DNA of 64,000 nucleotides. Origin: Streptomyces sp. CG 926. Lineage in GTDB: Bacteria > Actinomycetota > Actinomycetes > Streptomycetales > Streptomycetaceae. Position numbers and translations under genes: made by a program. Shown piece after piece: positions 7,831-15,940 of the stretch (positions are counted from its first letter, which is position 1; every line of letters begins with the position of its first letter). Location: positions 806,001 through 870,000 of the forward strand of contig NZ_QGGZ01000001.1 in assembly GCF_003148825.1 (NCBI RefSeq), written 5' to 3'. The notes under the pieces are model-generated. The model was not told the origin of the DNA. It made no database searches and saw nothing but the letters and a program-made list of their open reading frames with translations.

Positions 7831-9158
7831 GCGGCATGCTCGACAGCGGTACCCGGCTGACGGCCGACAGCGGCCTGGGCGTGGAGGTCTTCGACCTGCT
7901 CGGCGCCGGCGGCCAGGGGGAGGTCTACCGGGTACGCACCCCGGCCGGCGACCAGGCCCTCAAGTGGTACTACCCGGCCTGCGCGACACCGGAGCAGGAG
8001 GACATCGTCCGCCAGCTGGTGGACCGGGGCTTCGACGACGACCGTTTCCTGTGGCCCCGGGACTTCGTGGGCGACGGGCGCGGCGGCTTCGGCTACCTGA
8101 TGGACATCCGCCCGGACCGGTTCAAGGGGCTGCCGCTGCTGTTCCGCCGCAAGCTGCGGACCACGATCCGTGCCCTGCTCACCGCCTGCCTCTACACGGT
8201 CGAGGCGTACCAGGCGCTGCACTCGCGCGGGATCGCCTACCGGGACATCTCCTGGGGGAACCTGCTCTTCGACCCGGCCACCGGCGAGGTGCTGGTCTGC
8301 GACAACGACAACGCGGTGGTCGAGGGCGACAGCACGGGCATCTCGGGGACCATGGCGTTCATGGCGCCCGAGCTGGTGCGCGGCGAGCCCGGGGTCTCCC
8401 CCGGCACCCAGAGCGATCTGCACTCCCTGTCCGTGCTGCTGTTCATGCTGTTGATGAACCATCATCCGTTGATGGGCCGGCGCGAGTTGGCGATCCGCTG
8501 CTTCGACGAGGCCGCCGAGCGCAAGCTGTACGGGAAGGATCCGCTCTTCCTCTTCGACCCGCTGGACCGCTCCAACGCTCCCGATCCCGTGGAGCACGCC
8601 ACGGTACTGGCGACCTGGGCGGTGGTGCCCGACTCCCTGCGGACGCTCTTCACCAGGAACTTCACGCGGGGCCTGCACGATCCGGCGGGCCGGGTGCGGG
8701 AGTCGCAGTGGCGCGACGCGCTCCGGGCGGTGCTCGACGCGGTCGTGGACTGCGCCCACTGCGGCAAGCAGAACATGACGGAGCCCCGGTCCGCTTCTCC
8801 GGGCACCTGCTGGAGCTGCGGGAACGCGCTGGTGCTGCCGCCCCGGCTGGTACTGACCACGCCTCCGCCGCGCACCGAGCATCACATCCTGCTGCACCGG
8901 TCCTCGCGGGTGCAGGCGCACCATCTGGCGCCGGAGCCGGCCCGGCACGACTACGGCGACGGCACGCTGGTGGCGCAGCTGACCGAACATCCGCAGCGGC
9001 CGGGCAAGTTCGGGCTGGCCAATCGTTCCGGGTCGGCGTGGACGGGTACCCGCGCGGACGGCAGTACGCAGGAGATCGCCCCGGGGCAGACCGTGCCGCT
9101 GCGCTCGGGGCTGGAGCTGGACTTCGGTGGCGCGCGGGCGGTCGTACAGGCGAGGTGA
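7827..9158 (+). CDS. TerY-P type protein kinase with zinc ribbon and FHA-like tail
   Basis: 443 residues, ATGA overlap with the phosphatase gene. The kinase core shows LLGAGGQGEVYRV (glycine loop), QALKWYY (Lys), AYRDISWGNLLFD (catalytic loop with RD) and VCDNDNAVV, where DND replaces DFG; then GTMAFMAPE. After the kinase domain come CAHCGK and CWSCGN, a zinc ribbon, near residues 310-333. A C-terminal beta-rich domain with FGLANRSGSAWTG looks like a reduced FHA fold. The non-canonical DND motif and the ribbon-FHA tail are hallmarks of TerY-P kinases rather than PknB-type receptors; there is no membrane span. It is the last gene of the operon. Confidence 0.9.
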   Translation: MSGMLDSGTRLTADSGLGVEVFDLLGAGGQGEVYRVRTPAGDQALKWYYPACATPEQEDIVRQLVDRGFDDDRFLWPRDFVGDGRGGFGYLMDIRPDRFKGLPLLFRRKLRTTIRALLTACLYTVEAYQALHSRGIAYRDISWGNLLFDPATGEVLVCDNDNAVVEGDSTGISGTMAFMAPELVRGEPGVSPGTQSDLHSLSVLLFMLLMNHHPLMGRRELAIRCFDEAAERKLYGKDPLFLFDPLDRSNAPDPVEHATVLATWAVVPDSLRTLFTRNFTRGLHDPAGRVRESQWRDALRAVLDAVVDCAHCGKQNMTEPRSASPGTCWSCGNALVLPPRLVLTTPPPRTEHHILLHRSSRVQAHHLAPEPARHDYGDGTLVAQLTEHPQRPGKFGLANRSGSAWTGTRADGSTQEIAPGQTVPLRSGLELDFGGARAVVQAR

Positions 9159-9282
9159 GCGGTCCCGGCCGGGCTGCGCGGCCCGATCGGGCTGTGGCGT
9201 CCCGGCCGGGCTGCACGGCCCGATCAAGGCCGCGGCGTCCCGGCCGGTGCGTGTCCCGGCCGGGTGCGGCACGTGGGGCGGG
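9159..9282. repeat. GC-rich intergenic direct repeat between convergent genes
   Basis: The 124 bp between the kinase stop and the convergent minus-strand gene contain imperfect direct copies of a unit beginning GTCCCGGCCGGGCTGC and ending CGGCCCGATC (starting near 9163 and 9198), plus two shorter copies of CCCGGCCGG. Each unit is itself GC-palindromic (CCCGGCCGGG), so the region can form several hairpins and may end transcription from both sides. No coding potential was recognised. Confidence 0.5.
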
Positions 9283-9609
9283 TCAGCCCAGCAGGCGGCC
9301 GAGTTCCTGGGCGAGGGCGAGGCCGGCGCTGCCCGCGCCCAGCCCGACGGTGATGGTCTCCAGCGACCGTCGGATCAGACCCGGTTCGGCGGCGCGCCCC
9401 TCCTGTCCGGCCCGGTCCAGCTCGCCGCGCAGGGCCTGGACCGCGTCGAGCCGGTCCTGGGCCGCGCCCTCCGCCCGTAGCCACCGGGCGAGCTCGGCGG
9501 CCAGGCGCAGGGTCTGCGCGGCGGTGTCCTGCTGCCCGATGTTGATGGTGCCGTGGTCCCCGATGTTGTTGGGGCCCGAGACGTTCCCGTGGAAGTTGTA
9601 GGTGCTCAC
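9283..9609 (-). CDS. Small protein with N-terminal amyloid-signalling-like motif
   Basis: 108 residues from a GTG at 9609; the longer upstream frame is the shadow of the next gene. Residues 3-22 read YNFHGNVSGPNNIGDHGTIN, an N/G/I-rich segment that recurs in near-identical form at the C-terminus of the adjacent membrane protein. The middle is a charged alpha helix (LRLAAELARWLRAEG and on). The end is an amphipathic to hydrophobic helix (ITVGLGAGSAGLALAQEL). Known: short N/G-rich motifs shared between neighbouring genes in multicellular bacteria are reported as amyloid-signalling (BASS-like) adaptors. That this is one is my inference. The C-terminal helix could be a membrane-active or oligomerising effector. 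Confidence 0.7.
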   Translation of the reverse strand: MSTYNFHGNVSGPNNIGDHGTINIGQQDTAAQTLRLAAELARWLRAEGAAQDRLDAVQALRGELDRAGQEGRAAEPGLIRRSLETITVGLGAGSAGLALAQELGRLLG

Positions 9610-9632
9610 GCGTACTCCTCGTGCTCGCTCGC

Positions 9633-11114
9633 TCAGGGTTGCCCGGCGGGCTTCCCCGACGGCTGTGCCTGACCGGCCTGGTTGACGGTGCCGTGGGCGC
9701 CGATGTTGCTGGCGTGGATGTCGCCCTGGAAGGTGTAGGTGTGGGTGTTGATCACCTGCTGCGCCTGGTCGTAGGAGCTGGTGTCGACGTTGTGGTCCTT
9801 CAGGAACCGTTCGGTCGCGATCAGCACGCCCTGCTGCAGCCGCTGCAGGAAGTCCTGGGAGTCGGTCCGCTCGGAGAAGCCCAGCTGCTGCCAGTCGGCG
9901 ACCCGCTCGCGGAGGCTGTCCACGGCTCCGTAGTCGAAGCGCAGGTGCCGCCGGTCGATCTCGCGGCGTGTCCGCTCCAGCCACCGGGCCCGCTCGCGGC
10001 GGGCCGAGGCTCGCCGGACCAGCCGTCCGGGGGCGCCGAGCAGCGCCGATCCGGTGGCGGCGGTGGCGAAGGAGAACAGGCTCCACCAGCGCTCCCAGCC
10101 GCCCGGGGGCAGCGTGTGCACCCGGTGGAAGCGGGACTGGAGCGGAGGGATCCCGTACGCCGCCACCTCCCAGGTGAGGCTGGGGTGCTGGAGCCTGGCC
10201 CGCAGGTGCATCGAGACGATGACGCGGCCGCCCTCGCCGGTCCGTTCCAGGCTGAGGTAGGTGCGCATGCCGGCGCCCGGCTGCACCACCCCGGCCTGCA
10301 CGAGTTGCTTGGGGATGTGGGCGCGTGGGCGGCGCAGCCGGTCGGGGAGCAGGTCGGCCCCGACGTAGGAGACGTGATCGCCTATGACGTAGAGCCGGTT
10401 ACGGGCCCGCAGGCCCTTCAGTCCGGCGATGTGCTCCATCTCGCGGGCGACGAAGCTGTGCAGGTCGACGGCGTCGAAGGGCTTGATGGTCAGTGTGCCG
10501 CCGCCCGCGGGGTCCTCGGCGGGCCGGCTCACGTCGATGGGCTGCCAGACCATTTCCTTGATCTTCGAGCCGCTGCCGACGAACGGGCTGGTGCGCTCGG
10601 CGCTCGCCGTGTACGGGACCACGTTGGCCCGCTCCTGCTCCAGCAGTCGGTCCTCCGCCTCCGCCCCCACGCCGGGGGCGAGGTCGCCCGGCCACCCGGC
10701 GCCGTGCTCGACGCCGAGCGCCGCCGTACGGGCCTCGTCCTCGGCCCGTCGGACCAGCGCCCAGGCGGTCGCGTAGGCCAGGACGAGCGTGGCCGCGGCC
10801 GGGAGGGCGAGGGCGGGCAGACCCCCGAACAGCCCGTACAGCGCGGCCGGTACCGCCGCCCACACGCCGACGGCGCAGAGCCCGGCGAGCCGCCGGTCGC
10901 GCAGGTCGATCCGCCGTACGGAGGCCCGCGCGTGCCGGGCCAGGGCCACCATGTCTATGCCGAGCGAGAGCCCGGTGGCCCGCAGCCGGTCCTCGGTGAG
11001 TTCCACGTCCACCTCGTGGGCGAAGTACTCGTCAAGGTGTGCTCCCGCGCACAGCAGCCGGGTCACCGCGTCGTCCCGGTACTGCGCCAGCGCCGGTAAC
11101 CGGCGTCCTGCCAT
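9633..11114 (-). CDS. Membrane protein with C-terminal amyloid-signalling-like motif
   Basis: 493 residues from ATG at 11114, preceded by GGGGGAGGACGCGAT; a start 14 codons upstream lacks a good ribosome site. Two hydrophobic segments lie near 70-118 and another near 360-380 (WWSLFSFATAATGSALL). Between them is a large beta/alpha region with AYGIPPLQSRFHRVH near its end. The last 35 residues carry YTFQGDIHASNIGAHGTVNQ, matching the N-terminal motif of the neighbouring small protein, with which it forms an operon (23 bp gap). I do not recognise the central domain. Inferred role: a membrane sensor that templates assembly of the small protein through the shared motif. Confidence 0.75.
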   Translation of the reverse strand: MAGRRLPALAQYRDDAVTRLLCAGAHLDEYFAHEVDVELTEDRLRATGLSLGIDMVALARHARASVRRIDLRDRRLAGLCAVGVWAAVPAALYGLFGGLPALALPAAATLVLAYATAWALVRRAEDEARTAALGVEHGAGWPGDLAPGVGAEAEDRLLEQERANVVPYTASAERTSPFVGSGSKIKEMVWQPIDVSRPAEDPAGGGTLTIKPFDAVDLHSFVAREMEHIAGLKGLRARNRLYVIGDHVSYVGADLLPDRLRRPRAHIPKQLVQAGVVQPGAGMRTYLSLERTGEGGRVIVSMHLRARLQHPSLTWEVAAYGIPPLQSRFHRVHTLPPGGWERWWSLFSFATAATGSALLGAPGRLVRRASARRERARWLERTRREIDRRHLRFDYGAVDSLRERVADWQQLGFSERTDSQDFLQRLQQGVLIATERFLKDHNVDTSSYDQAQQVINTHTYTFQGDIHASNIGAHGTVNQAGQAQPSGKPAGQP

Positions 11115-11509
11115 ATCGCGTCCTCCCCCGTGGCCGTGTCGCCTCACCTTATGCAAACGGGCCCTGGGTGTCGCGGGGTTGTGTGTGGGCAGGCAGGGGC
11201 AGGAGGGGTCCCGGGACGCGGCTCACCGCAGCACGACCGTCACCCCGCGCCGTTCGAGGAGCGGTCCACCACTGCACGGACCGTTCGTCGTCCATGACCT
11301 CGACGCACACATCGCCCAGACCCCGCAGGGAGACGTCCGGCGCGGCCAGGACGTCGTTCTCGGCCACCCTCGGCCACCTTCGCGCCCACGATACGTTCCG
11401 GTGCTCCGCGCGAGCCTGCCGCCGTACTCAGGTGGCTGGTGCGGGGCGCGGTGGCGAACTGAGCATCCGTACTCAGGCTCCGGACCGGCCTGCTTGTCAT
11501 CGTGTGTGC
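11115..11509. other. 395-bp intergenic region between divergent units
   Basis: It lies between the minus-strand membrane protein and the plus-strand condensing enzyme. Apart from a possible frameshifted coding remnant on the minus strand (11223-11367), I see no convincing gene. Promoters for both directions must lie here, but no clear -10/-35 pair stands out. A TACTCAGG sequence occurs twice (11426-11433 and 11470-11477). Confidence 0.5.
11223..11367 (-). pseudogene. Possible frameshifted remnant of an unrecognised gene
   Basis: Read on the minus strand, the frame from 11367 gives a normal-looking protein segment, VLAAPDVSLRGLGDVCVEV followed by DDERSVQWWTA. A shift of one base after the Trp-Trp-Thr then gives LLERRGVTVVLR and a TGA at 11223-11225, a natural-looking C-terminus. 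Without the shift the frame continues into low-quality Arg/Pro/Ala sequence. This suggests the tail of a degraded gene or a one-base sequencing error. I do not recognise the family. Confidence 0.3.
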
Positions 11510-12532
11510 ATGTTCATTCAGCCAAGTGATCCGCTGCCGCGCGTCGGGATAACCGCCGTCGGCAGCCTGCTGCCCGACGAGGTGCTGTCCTCCGACACGC
11601 TCCAGCGGGAGGTGGCGCGCCGCAGTGGTCTGACGTTGCCGCCGAGGCTGCTGACCCAGGCCACCGGGATCGTCTCCCGCCGGGTCGCGGGTGAGGGCGT
11701 GTACGCCTCCACCCTCGCGGTGGGCGCCGGCCGCCGGGCCCTGGCCGCCGCCGGACTCGGTCCGCTCGACGTGGACCTGCTGCTGTTCGCGTCCGCCTCC
11801 CGCGATCTGGTCGAACCGGCCACCGCGCACATCGTGCAGGCCGAACTGGGCTCGCGGGCCCACGCCCTGGACGTCACCAACGCCTGCAACAGCTTCGTCA
11901 ACGGGATCGACCTCGCCCGCTCCATGATCATCGCCGGGCGCGCACGGCGGGCCCTGGTGGTCACCGGCGAGACCCCGAGCCGGGCGATCCGCAAGGACCC
12001 CGCCGATCTCGCGGAGCTGCGCGACGGCTTCGCCGGTTACACCTTCGGCGACGCGGGGGCGGCCGTGGTCGTGGAGGCCGTGGAGCGCGGCGGGATCATC
12101 GACGTGGACACCGAGACCCACTCCGAGCACTGGGAGGTCGGGGGGATCCCGGGCGGCGGGTCGCGGCACCCGCGCGGGGACGCGTACACCTACTTCCGCG
12201 GTGACGGTCATGAACTGCGCGGCGTCTTCGAGAAGGTGGGAACCGCCGTCATCGACCGGACGCTGCACCGCACGGGGATGGACGTGGACGGCTTCGCCAA
12301 GGTGCTGGTGCACCAGGTGACGGTGCCGTACCTGGAGCGGTTCGCGGAACTGACCGGGGTGCCCGCCGGGAAGCTGGTGGTGACGGTGCCCGAGCTCGGC
12401 AATGTCGCGAGCGCGAGCATCGGCCTCCAACTGGACCGGGTGTTCGACGAACTGACGCCGGGTGAAAGGGTGTTGTTCGTGGGCCTGGGCGGCGGCATCA
12501 GCATCATGACGATGGTCTGGGAGAAGTCGTGA
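11510..12532 (+). CDS. OleA-like 3-oxoacyl-ACP synthase III family condensing enzyme
   Basis: 340 residues; ATG at 11510 chosen because the frame upstream looks non-coding. The thiolase-fold triad is visible: Cys in DVTNACNSFVNG near residue 126, His in VLVHQVTVP near 266, Asn in ELGNVASAS near 300. A segment with RDLVEPATA near residue 100 resembles the Glu-bearing segment of OleA, which performs head-to-head condensation of two acyl-CoAs, rather than FabH. Four more biosynthetic genes follow with overlapping stops and starts. Inferred: it makes a beta-keto acid intermediate for the pathway. An ordinary KAS III starter enzyme is the alternative. Confidence 0.8.
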   Translation: MFIQPSDPLPRVGITAVGSLLPDEVLSSDTLQREVARRSGLTLPPRLLTQATGIVSRRVAGEGVYASTLAVGAGRRALAAAGLGPLDVDLLLFASASRDLVEPATAHIVQAELGSRAHALDVTNACNSFVNGIDLARSMIIAGRARRALVVTGETPSRAIRKDPADLAELRDGFAGYTFGDAGAAVVVEAVERGGIIDVDTETHSEHWEVGGIPGGGSRHPRGDAYTYFRGDGHELRGVFEKVGTAVIDRTLHRTGMDVDGFAKVLVHQVTVPYLERFAELTGVPAGKLVVTVPELGNVASASIGLQLDRVFDELTPGERVLFVGLGGGISIMTMVWEKS

Positions 12533-13284
12533 GCGCCGCCGCCCCGCCGATGTGGGTGGTCGTGCCCGCGCACGAGGAGGCGGCCCGGCTGGCCGACACC
12601 CTGCGGGCGCTCGCCGCCCAGCGGGACCGGGACTTCACCCTGCTGGTCGTCGACAACGCCTCGACGGACGGCACGGGGGCCGTGGCCCGCGCGTTCGCGG
12701 CCGGCGCGCCCTTCCCGGTGGAGGTGATCGAGGAGCCGGAGAAGGGGGTCGGCTCCGCCGTCGACACCGGCTTCCGGTACGCGATCGGCCGCGGCGCGGC
12801 CCTGCTCGCCCGCACGGACGCCGACTGCCTTCCCCGGCCCGGCTGGACCGGGGCCGCCCGGAGCGCGCTGATCCGCAGCCCCGGGCTGGTGTGCGGGCGG
12901 ATCGTGGCCCGCCGCGACGAGCACGGACCCCTGGGACGGGCCGGGTTCGGCGCGCTGGTCGCCCTCGCCGCGCTGTTCGGCCGGCTGCGGCCCGAGCACG
13001 CCCGACGGCGCGGCTACCGGGCGCCGTACCGCATGCACGCCGGGAACAACATGGCCATCACCGCCGAGCTGTACCTGACCGTCGGAGGCATGCCCCGGCG
13101 CCCCTCCCCGACCGACCGGCTCTTCCTCAACGCCGTACGCCGCCACACCGACCGGATCACGCACTGCCGGGAGATGGTCGTGGAGAACTCGACGCGGCGG
13201 CTGCGGGCCTACGGGCTCGCCGGCACCGCCCGCTGGTACCTGGACCAGGGCAGCGGCACACACGGAACGGACGACCCGCGCTGA
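12529..13284 (+). CDS. Family 2 glycosyltransferase
   Basis: 251 residues, GTG start overlapping the condensing enzyme by 4 bp. N-terminal GT-A signature VVPAHEEAARLADTL, then VVDNASTDGTG, EKGVGSAVDTGF and the metal-binding ARTDADCLPRPGW. A downstream acceptor-side element NNMAITAELYLTVGG is also typical. There is no transmembrane helix, so it is cytosolic or peripheral. Donor and acceptor cannot be deduced. Its location between the condensing enzyme and the acyl-activating enzyme suggests the pathway product is glycosylated, or that a lipid carrier is involved. Confidence 0.85.
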   Translation: MSAAAPPMWVVVPAHEEAARLADTLRALAAQRDRDFTLLVVDNASTDGTGAVARAFAAGAPFPVEVIEEPEKGVGSAVDTGFRYAIGRGAALLARTDADCLPRPGWTGAARSALIRSPGLVCGRIVARRDEHGPLGRAGFGALVALAALFGRLRPEHARRRGYRAPYRMHAGNNMAITAELYLTVGGMPRRPSPTDRLFLNAVRRHTDRITHCREMVVENSTRRLRAYGLAGTARWYLDQGSGTHGTDDPR

Positions 13285-14780
13285 TGCTGGACCACCTCGA
13301 CCACGCGCTGCGCAGCCGCCCCGAGCGGCCCGCCGTGCTCACCGCCACCCGTACCGGCGTACCCCGGGTACGAGCCACGCGCGGCGAACTCGCCGAGCTG
13401 TCCGACGCCTTCGCCGCGGCTCTGCACGCGCGCGGGCTGCGCGCCGGCGACACCGTCGGCGTCGCCGTGCGCCCCGGTCCGCGCGCCCTCGCCGTGCTGC
13501 TCGCCCTGTGGCGGCTCGGGCTGCGCGGGGCCGTACTGGATCCGGGGGCCGGGCCGGACGTGCTGCGCGCCCGCCTCGCGCTGGCCCGGCCCTCGCTGGT
13601 ACTGGCCGACGCGGCCGCGCAGGCTGTGGCGGGCTGGGCCCGACCGCTGGCCCGCCGGGCGCGCCTGGCGCTGCCGGACCTGTCCGAGCTCGGGCCGGTG
13701 GCGACGGTCGGGCCCCGGCTGCCGGGCTGTGCGCCCGCGCTGGACCTGGGCGCGTCCCGTCGGGGAGTGCCCGCGCCCGGCGCCGATCACCGCGCCGACG
13801 CCGACGCGGTGATCGTGTTCACCTCCGGGACCACTTCCCTGCCGCGGGCCGTCGTCCACACCCGGGCGAGCCTGGCCGCGGGCATGAGCACGGTCTCCGC
13901 CCTGTTCGACGCGGACGGGGACCGGCCGGTGCTCGGCGGTACCTTCTTCGTCCTCGTCCCCTCGCTGGCGCGGGGCGCCGCCGTCGCCCTCCCTGCGGGC
14001 AACTCCCGCGTCCTGGCACGCCAGTTGCATCGGATTCGGCCCGAGGACACCTATCTGACCCCGCCCCGGCTGCGGGACGCGCTGGGCGCGGGCGCCCGCT
14101 TCCACGGCCGGGTGTGGACGGGCTCGGCTCCGGCGGGCGCCGGGCTGCTGGAACGAGTCCGCGCGGCGGGCGCGGCCGAGGCCTGGGGGGTGTACGCGCT
14201 GACCGAACTGTTCCCGGCCGCCGCGGTCGAGGCGCGGGAGAAGTCCGCGTTCGAGGCGGCCGGGGAGCCCGGGGACCTGGTCGGTGCGCCGCTGCCGGGC
14301 GTACGCGCCGAACCGGACGGGACCGGGCAGCTGCTGCTGTCCGGCCCCGCCGCCCGCCATCGCTACCTCGGGGAGGAGCCCGACCCGTGGGTGCGCACGG
14401 GCGACCGGGCCCGGCTGGACGGTGCGGGCCGCATCGTCCTCGAAGGCAGGAGCAAGGACATGGTGCTGCGTCGGGCGGAGAACATCTACCCGGGGCTGTA
14501 CGAACCCGCCCTGCACGTGCCGGGGGTGGAGCTGGCCGTGCTCGTCGGGATCCCGGCGGGCGACGGCGACGAACGGCTCGTCGCCGTCGTACAGCCGCGG
14601 CGGGGTGCGGACGAGCAGGCGCTGCGTGCCGCCCTGTCGGAGCCGGTGCGGCGGATGGGCACGGCCCGGCCCGACGCCCTGCTGCTCGCCCGGATCCCGC
14701 TGTCGGGGCGCTCGCGCAAACCGGACCGGGCGGCGACGGCCGCGCTGGCGGCGCGCCGGCTGGAGGTGTCCGGCCGATGA
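13284..14780 (+). CDS. Class I adenylate-forming enzyme (acyl-CoA ligase or OleC-like)
   Basis: 498 residues, ATG overlapping the preceding TGA. The P-loop-like A3 motif is FTSGTTSLPRAVVHT near residue 178, and the A5 region is WGVYALTELFP. The A7 motif includes WVRTGDRARLDGAGRI near 370. The A8 hinge is GRSKDMVLRRAENIYPG near 390, and the A10 lysine is in SGRSRKPDRAA near the end. It may activate a fatty acid, or act like OleC, which uses ATP to convert a beta-hydroxy acid to a beta-lactone. The OleA-like and OleD-like neighbours favour the second, but sequence alone does not settle it. Confidence 0.85.
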   Translation: MLDHLDHALRSRPERPAVLTATRTGVPRVRATRGELAELSDAFAAALHARGLRAGDTVGVAVRPGPRALAVLLALWRLGLRGAVLDPGAGPDVLRARLALARPSLVLADAAAQAVAGWARPLARRARLALPDLSELGPVATVGPRLPGCAPALDLGASRRGVPAPGADHRADADAVIVFTSGTTSLPRAVVHTRASLAAGMSTVSALFDADGDRPVLGGTFFVLVPSLARGAAVALPAGNSRVLARQLHRIRPEDTYLTPPRLRDALGAGARFHGRVWTGSAPAGAGLLERVRAAGAAEAWGVYALTELFPAAAVEAREKSAFEAAGEPGDLVGAPLPGVRAEPDGTGQLLLSGPAARHRYLGEEPDPWVRTGDRARLDGAGRIVLEGRSKDMVLRRAENIYPGLYEPALHVPGVELAVLVGIPAGDGDERLVAVVQPRRGADEQALRAALSEPVRRMGTARPDALLLARIPLSGRSRKPDRAATAALAARRLEVSGR

Positions 14781-15940
14781 CCACCGTCTCCCAGGCACGC
14801 GCCCGGCGGCGGGACCGCCAGGTCTATCTGCGCAGCCGTCCGCTGCTGTTCGGGCTGCTCGCCGCCACCCGCGGGCGTCCGGTGCGCCGGCTCGGCCGGA
14901 CCCTGCTGGTGCACGATCCCGAGGCCTACCGGGAGGCCCTGACCCGGCTGCCGCTCGATCGGACGGCGGCCGGCACGACGGGCGCCGCCGCGCGGTCGGC
15001 CCTGGGCGCCGACCGGGCCGGGGCCGGGGCCGGAGTCGGCGGTGTGCTGTTCGACCAGGAGGGCGCCGGGCACCGGGCGGACCGGCGGGACCTCGCCGGC
15101 TCGCTGGGCGGCGCCGGGGTCGAGGATCTCCGGTCGCTCTGGCGGCCGTTGCTCGTACGCCGGCTCGCGCCGCTGGACCGGGGCGGTGAGGTGGACCTCG
15201 TCGACCTCGCACGGGAGCTGTCCGGTTCGGTGGTGTGCGCCCTGCTGGGCTCCGACGCCGACCCGCGGGCGGTCGCGGAGGCGGCGGCCGAGGCCGCGGC
15301 CGCCTCGGTGCGCAGCCATCTGCCGGGGCCGCGTCGGCCGGGCGCCGAGGCCGCCGCGGCCCGCGCGACCGACCGGCTCCGCCGGCTCCTGGGGTCCGAG
15401 GCCGAGGCGCTGGCGGCGATGGTGGCGGTTGCCGCCGTCAACACCACCGTGGCGGCGCTGCCCCGGGCGGTGGCCTGGTGCGCCGACGCGGGACTGTGGG
15501 AGCAGGCGGCGGACGAGGCCCTGCGGCCGGTACTCGCGGACGAGTTGCTGCGGGTCACCGCGGCCTCGCCGCTGCTGCCCCGGGTGGCCGCGGCCAACGG
15601 GTCCGTGGGCGGCTGCCCGGTGCGCGGCGGCGACCGGCTGCTGCTGGTCGCCCGACACGCGGCCGCGGCGCACCGGCGTGACCCGGACGCCCGGCGGCCC
15701 GCCGGCCCGGCCGTGGACCGGCTGGTGTTCGGCGTCGGACCGCACGCGTGCCCCGGGGCCCAGCCGGCTCGGGCCCAACTGATCGACGTCCTGGGCGCGC
15801 TGGCCCCGTACCGTCCGGTGGTGACCCGGGCCCGGGTGGACCGGGGGGCGGCGCTGCCGGGCTGGCGCGTGCTGACCGTACGGGCCGGGGATCGCGGGGC
15901 CGCGGGCTCCGGGGCCGGACCCGCCAGGGGCCGGGCGTGA
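14777..15940 (+). CDS. Divergent cytochrome P450
   Basis: 387 residues, ATG overlapping the preceding TGA. The haem ligand loop FGVGPHACPGAQPARAQL near residue 315 is convincing, and an ELLR sequence fits the ExxR helix K. The I-helix region reads AAVNTTVAAL and lacks the acid-alcohol pair (D/E-T) that normally activates oxygen, and the protein is Ala-rich throughout. It may use another route of oxygen activation or be only partly active. It sits in the OleA/OleC/OleD-like operon and is likely to oxidise the pathway lipid. Confidence 0.85.
   Translation: MTTVSQARARRRDRQVYLRSRPLLFGLLAATRGRPVRRLGRTLLVHDPEAYREALTRLPLDRTAAGTTGAAARSALGADRAGAGAGVGGVLFDQEGAGHRADRRDLAGSLGGAGVEDLRSLWRPLLVRRLAPLDRGGEVDLVDLARELSGSVVCALLGSDADPRAVAEAAAEAAAASVRSHLPGPRRPGAEAAAARATDRLRRLLGSEAEALAAMVAVAAVNTTVAALPRAVAWCADAGLWEQAADEALRPVLADELLRVTAASPLLPRVAAANGSVGGCPVRGGDRLLLVARHAAAAHRRDPDARRPAGPAVDRLVFGVGPHACPGAQPARAQLIDVLGALAPYRPVVTRARVDRGAALPGWRVLTVRAGDRGAAGSGAGPARGRA

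Noticed and set aside
9159..9282. Small gene in the GC-rich gap after the kinase
   Set aside because: Open frames here come from direct repeats of a palindromic unit and have no start context.
11510..12532. FabH (housekeeping fatty-acid initiation) for the KAS III gene
   Set aside because: Not beside fabD/acpP/fabF, and an OleA-like EPATA segment plus pathway neighbours fit better; still not excluded.
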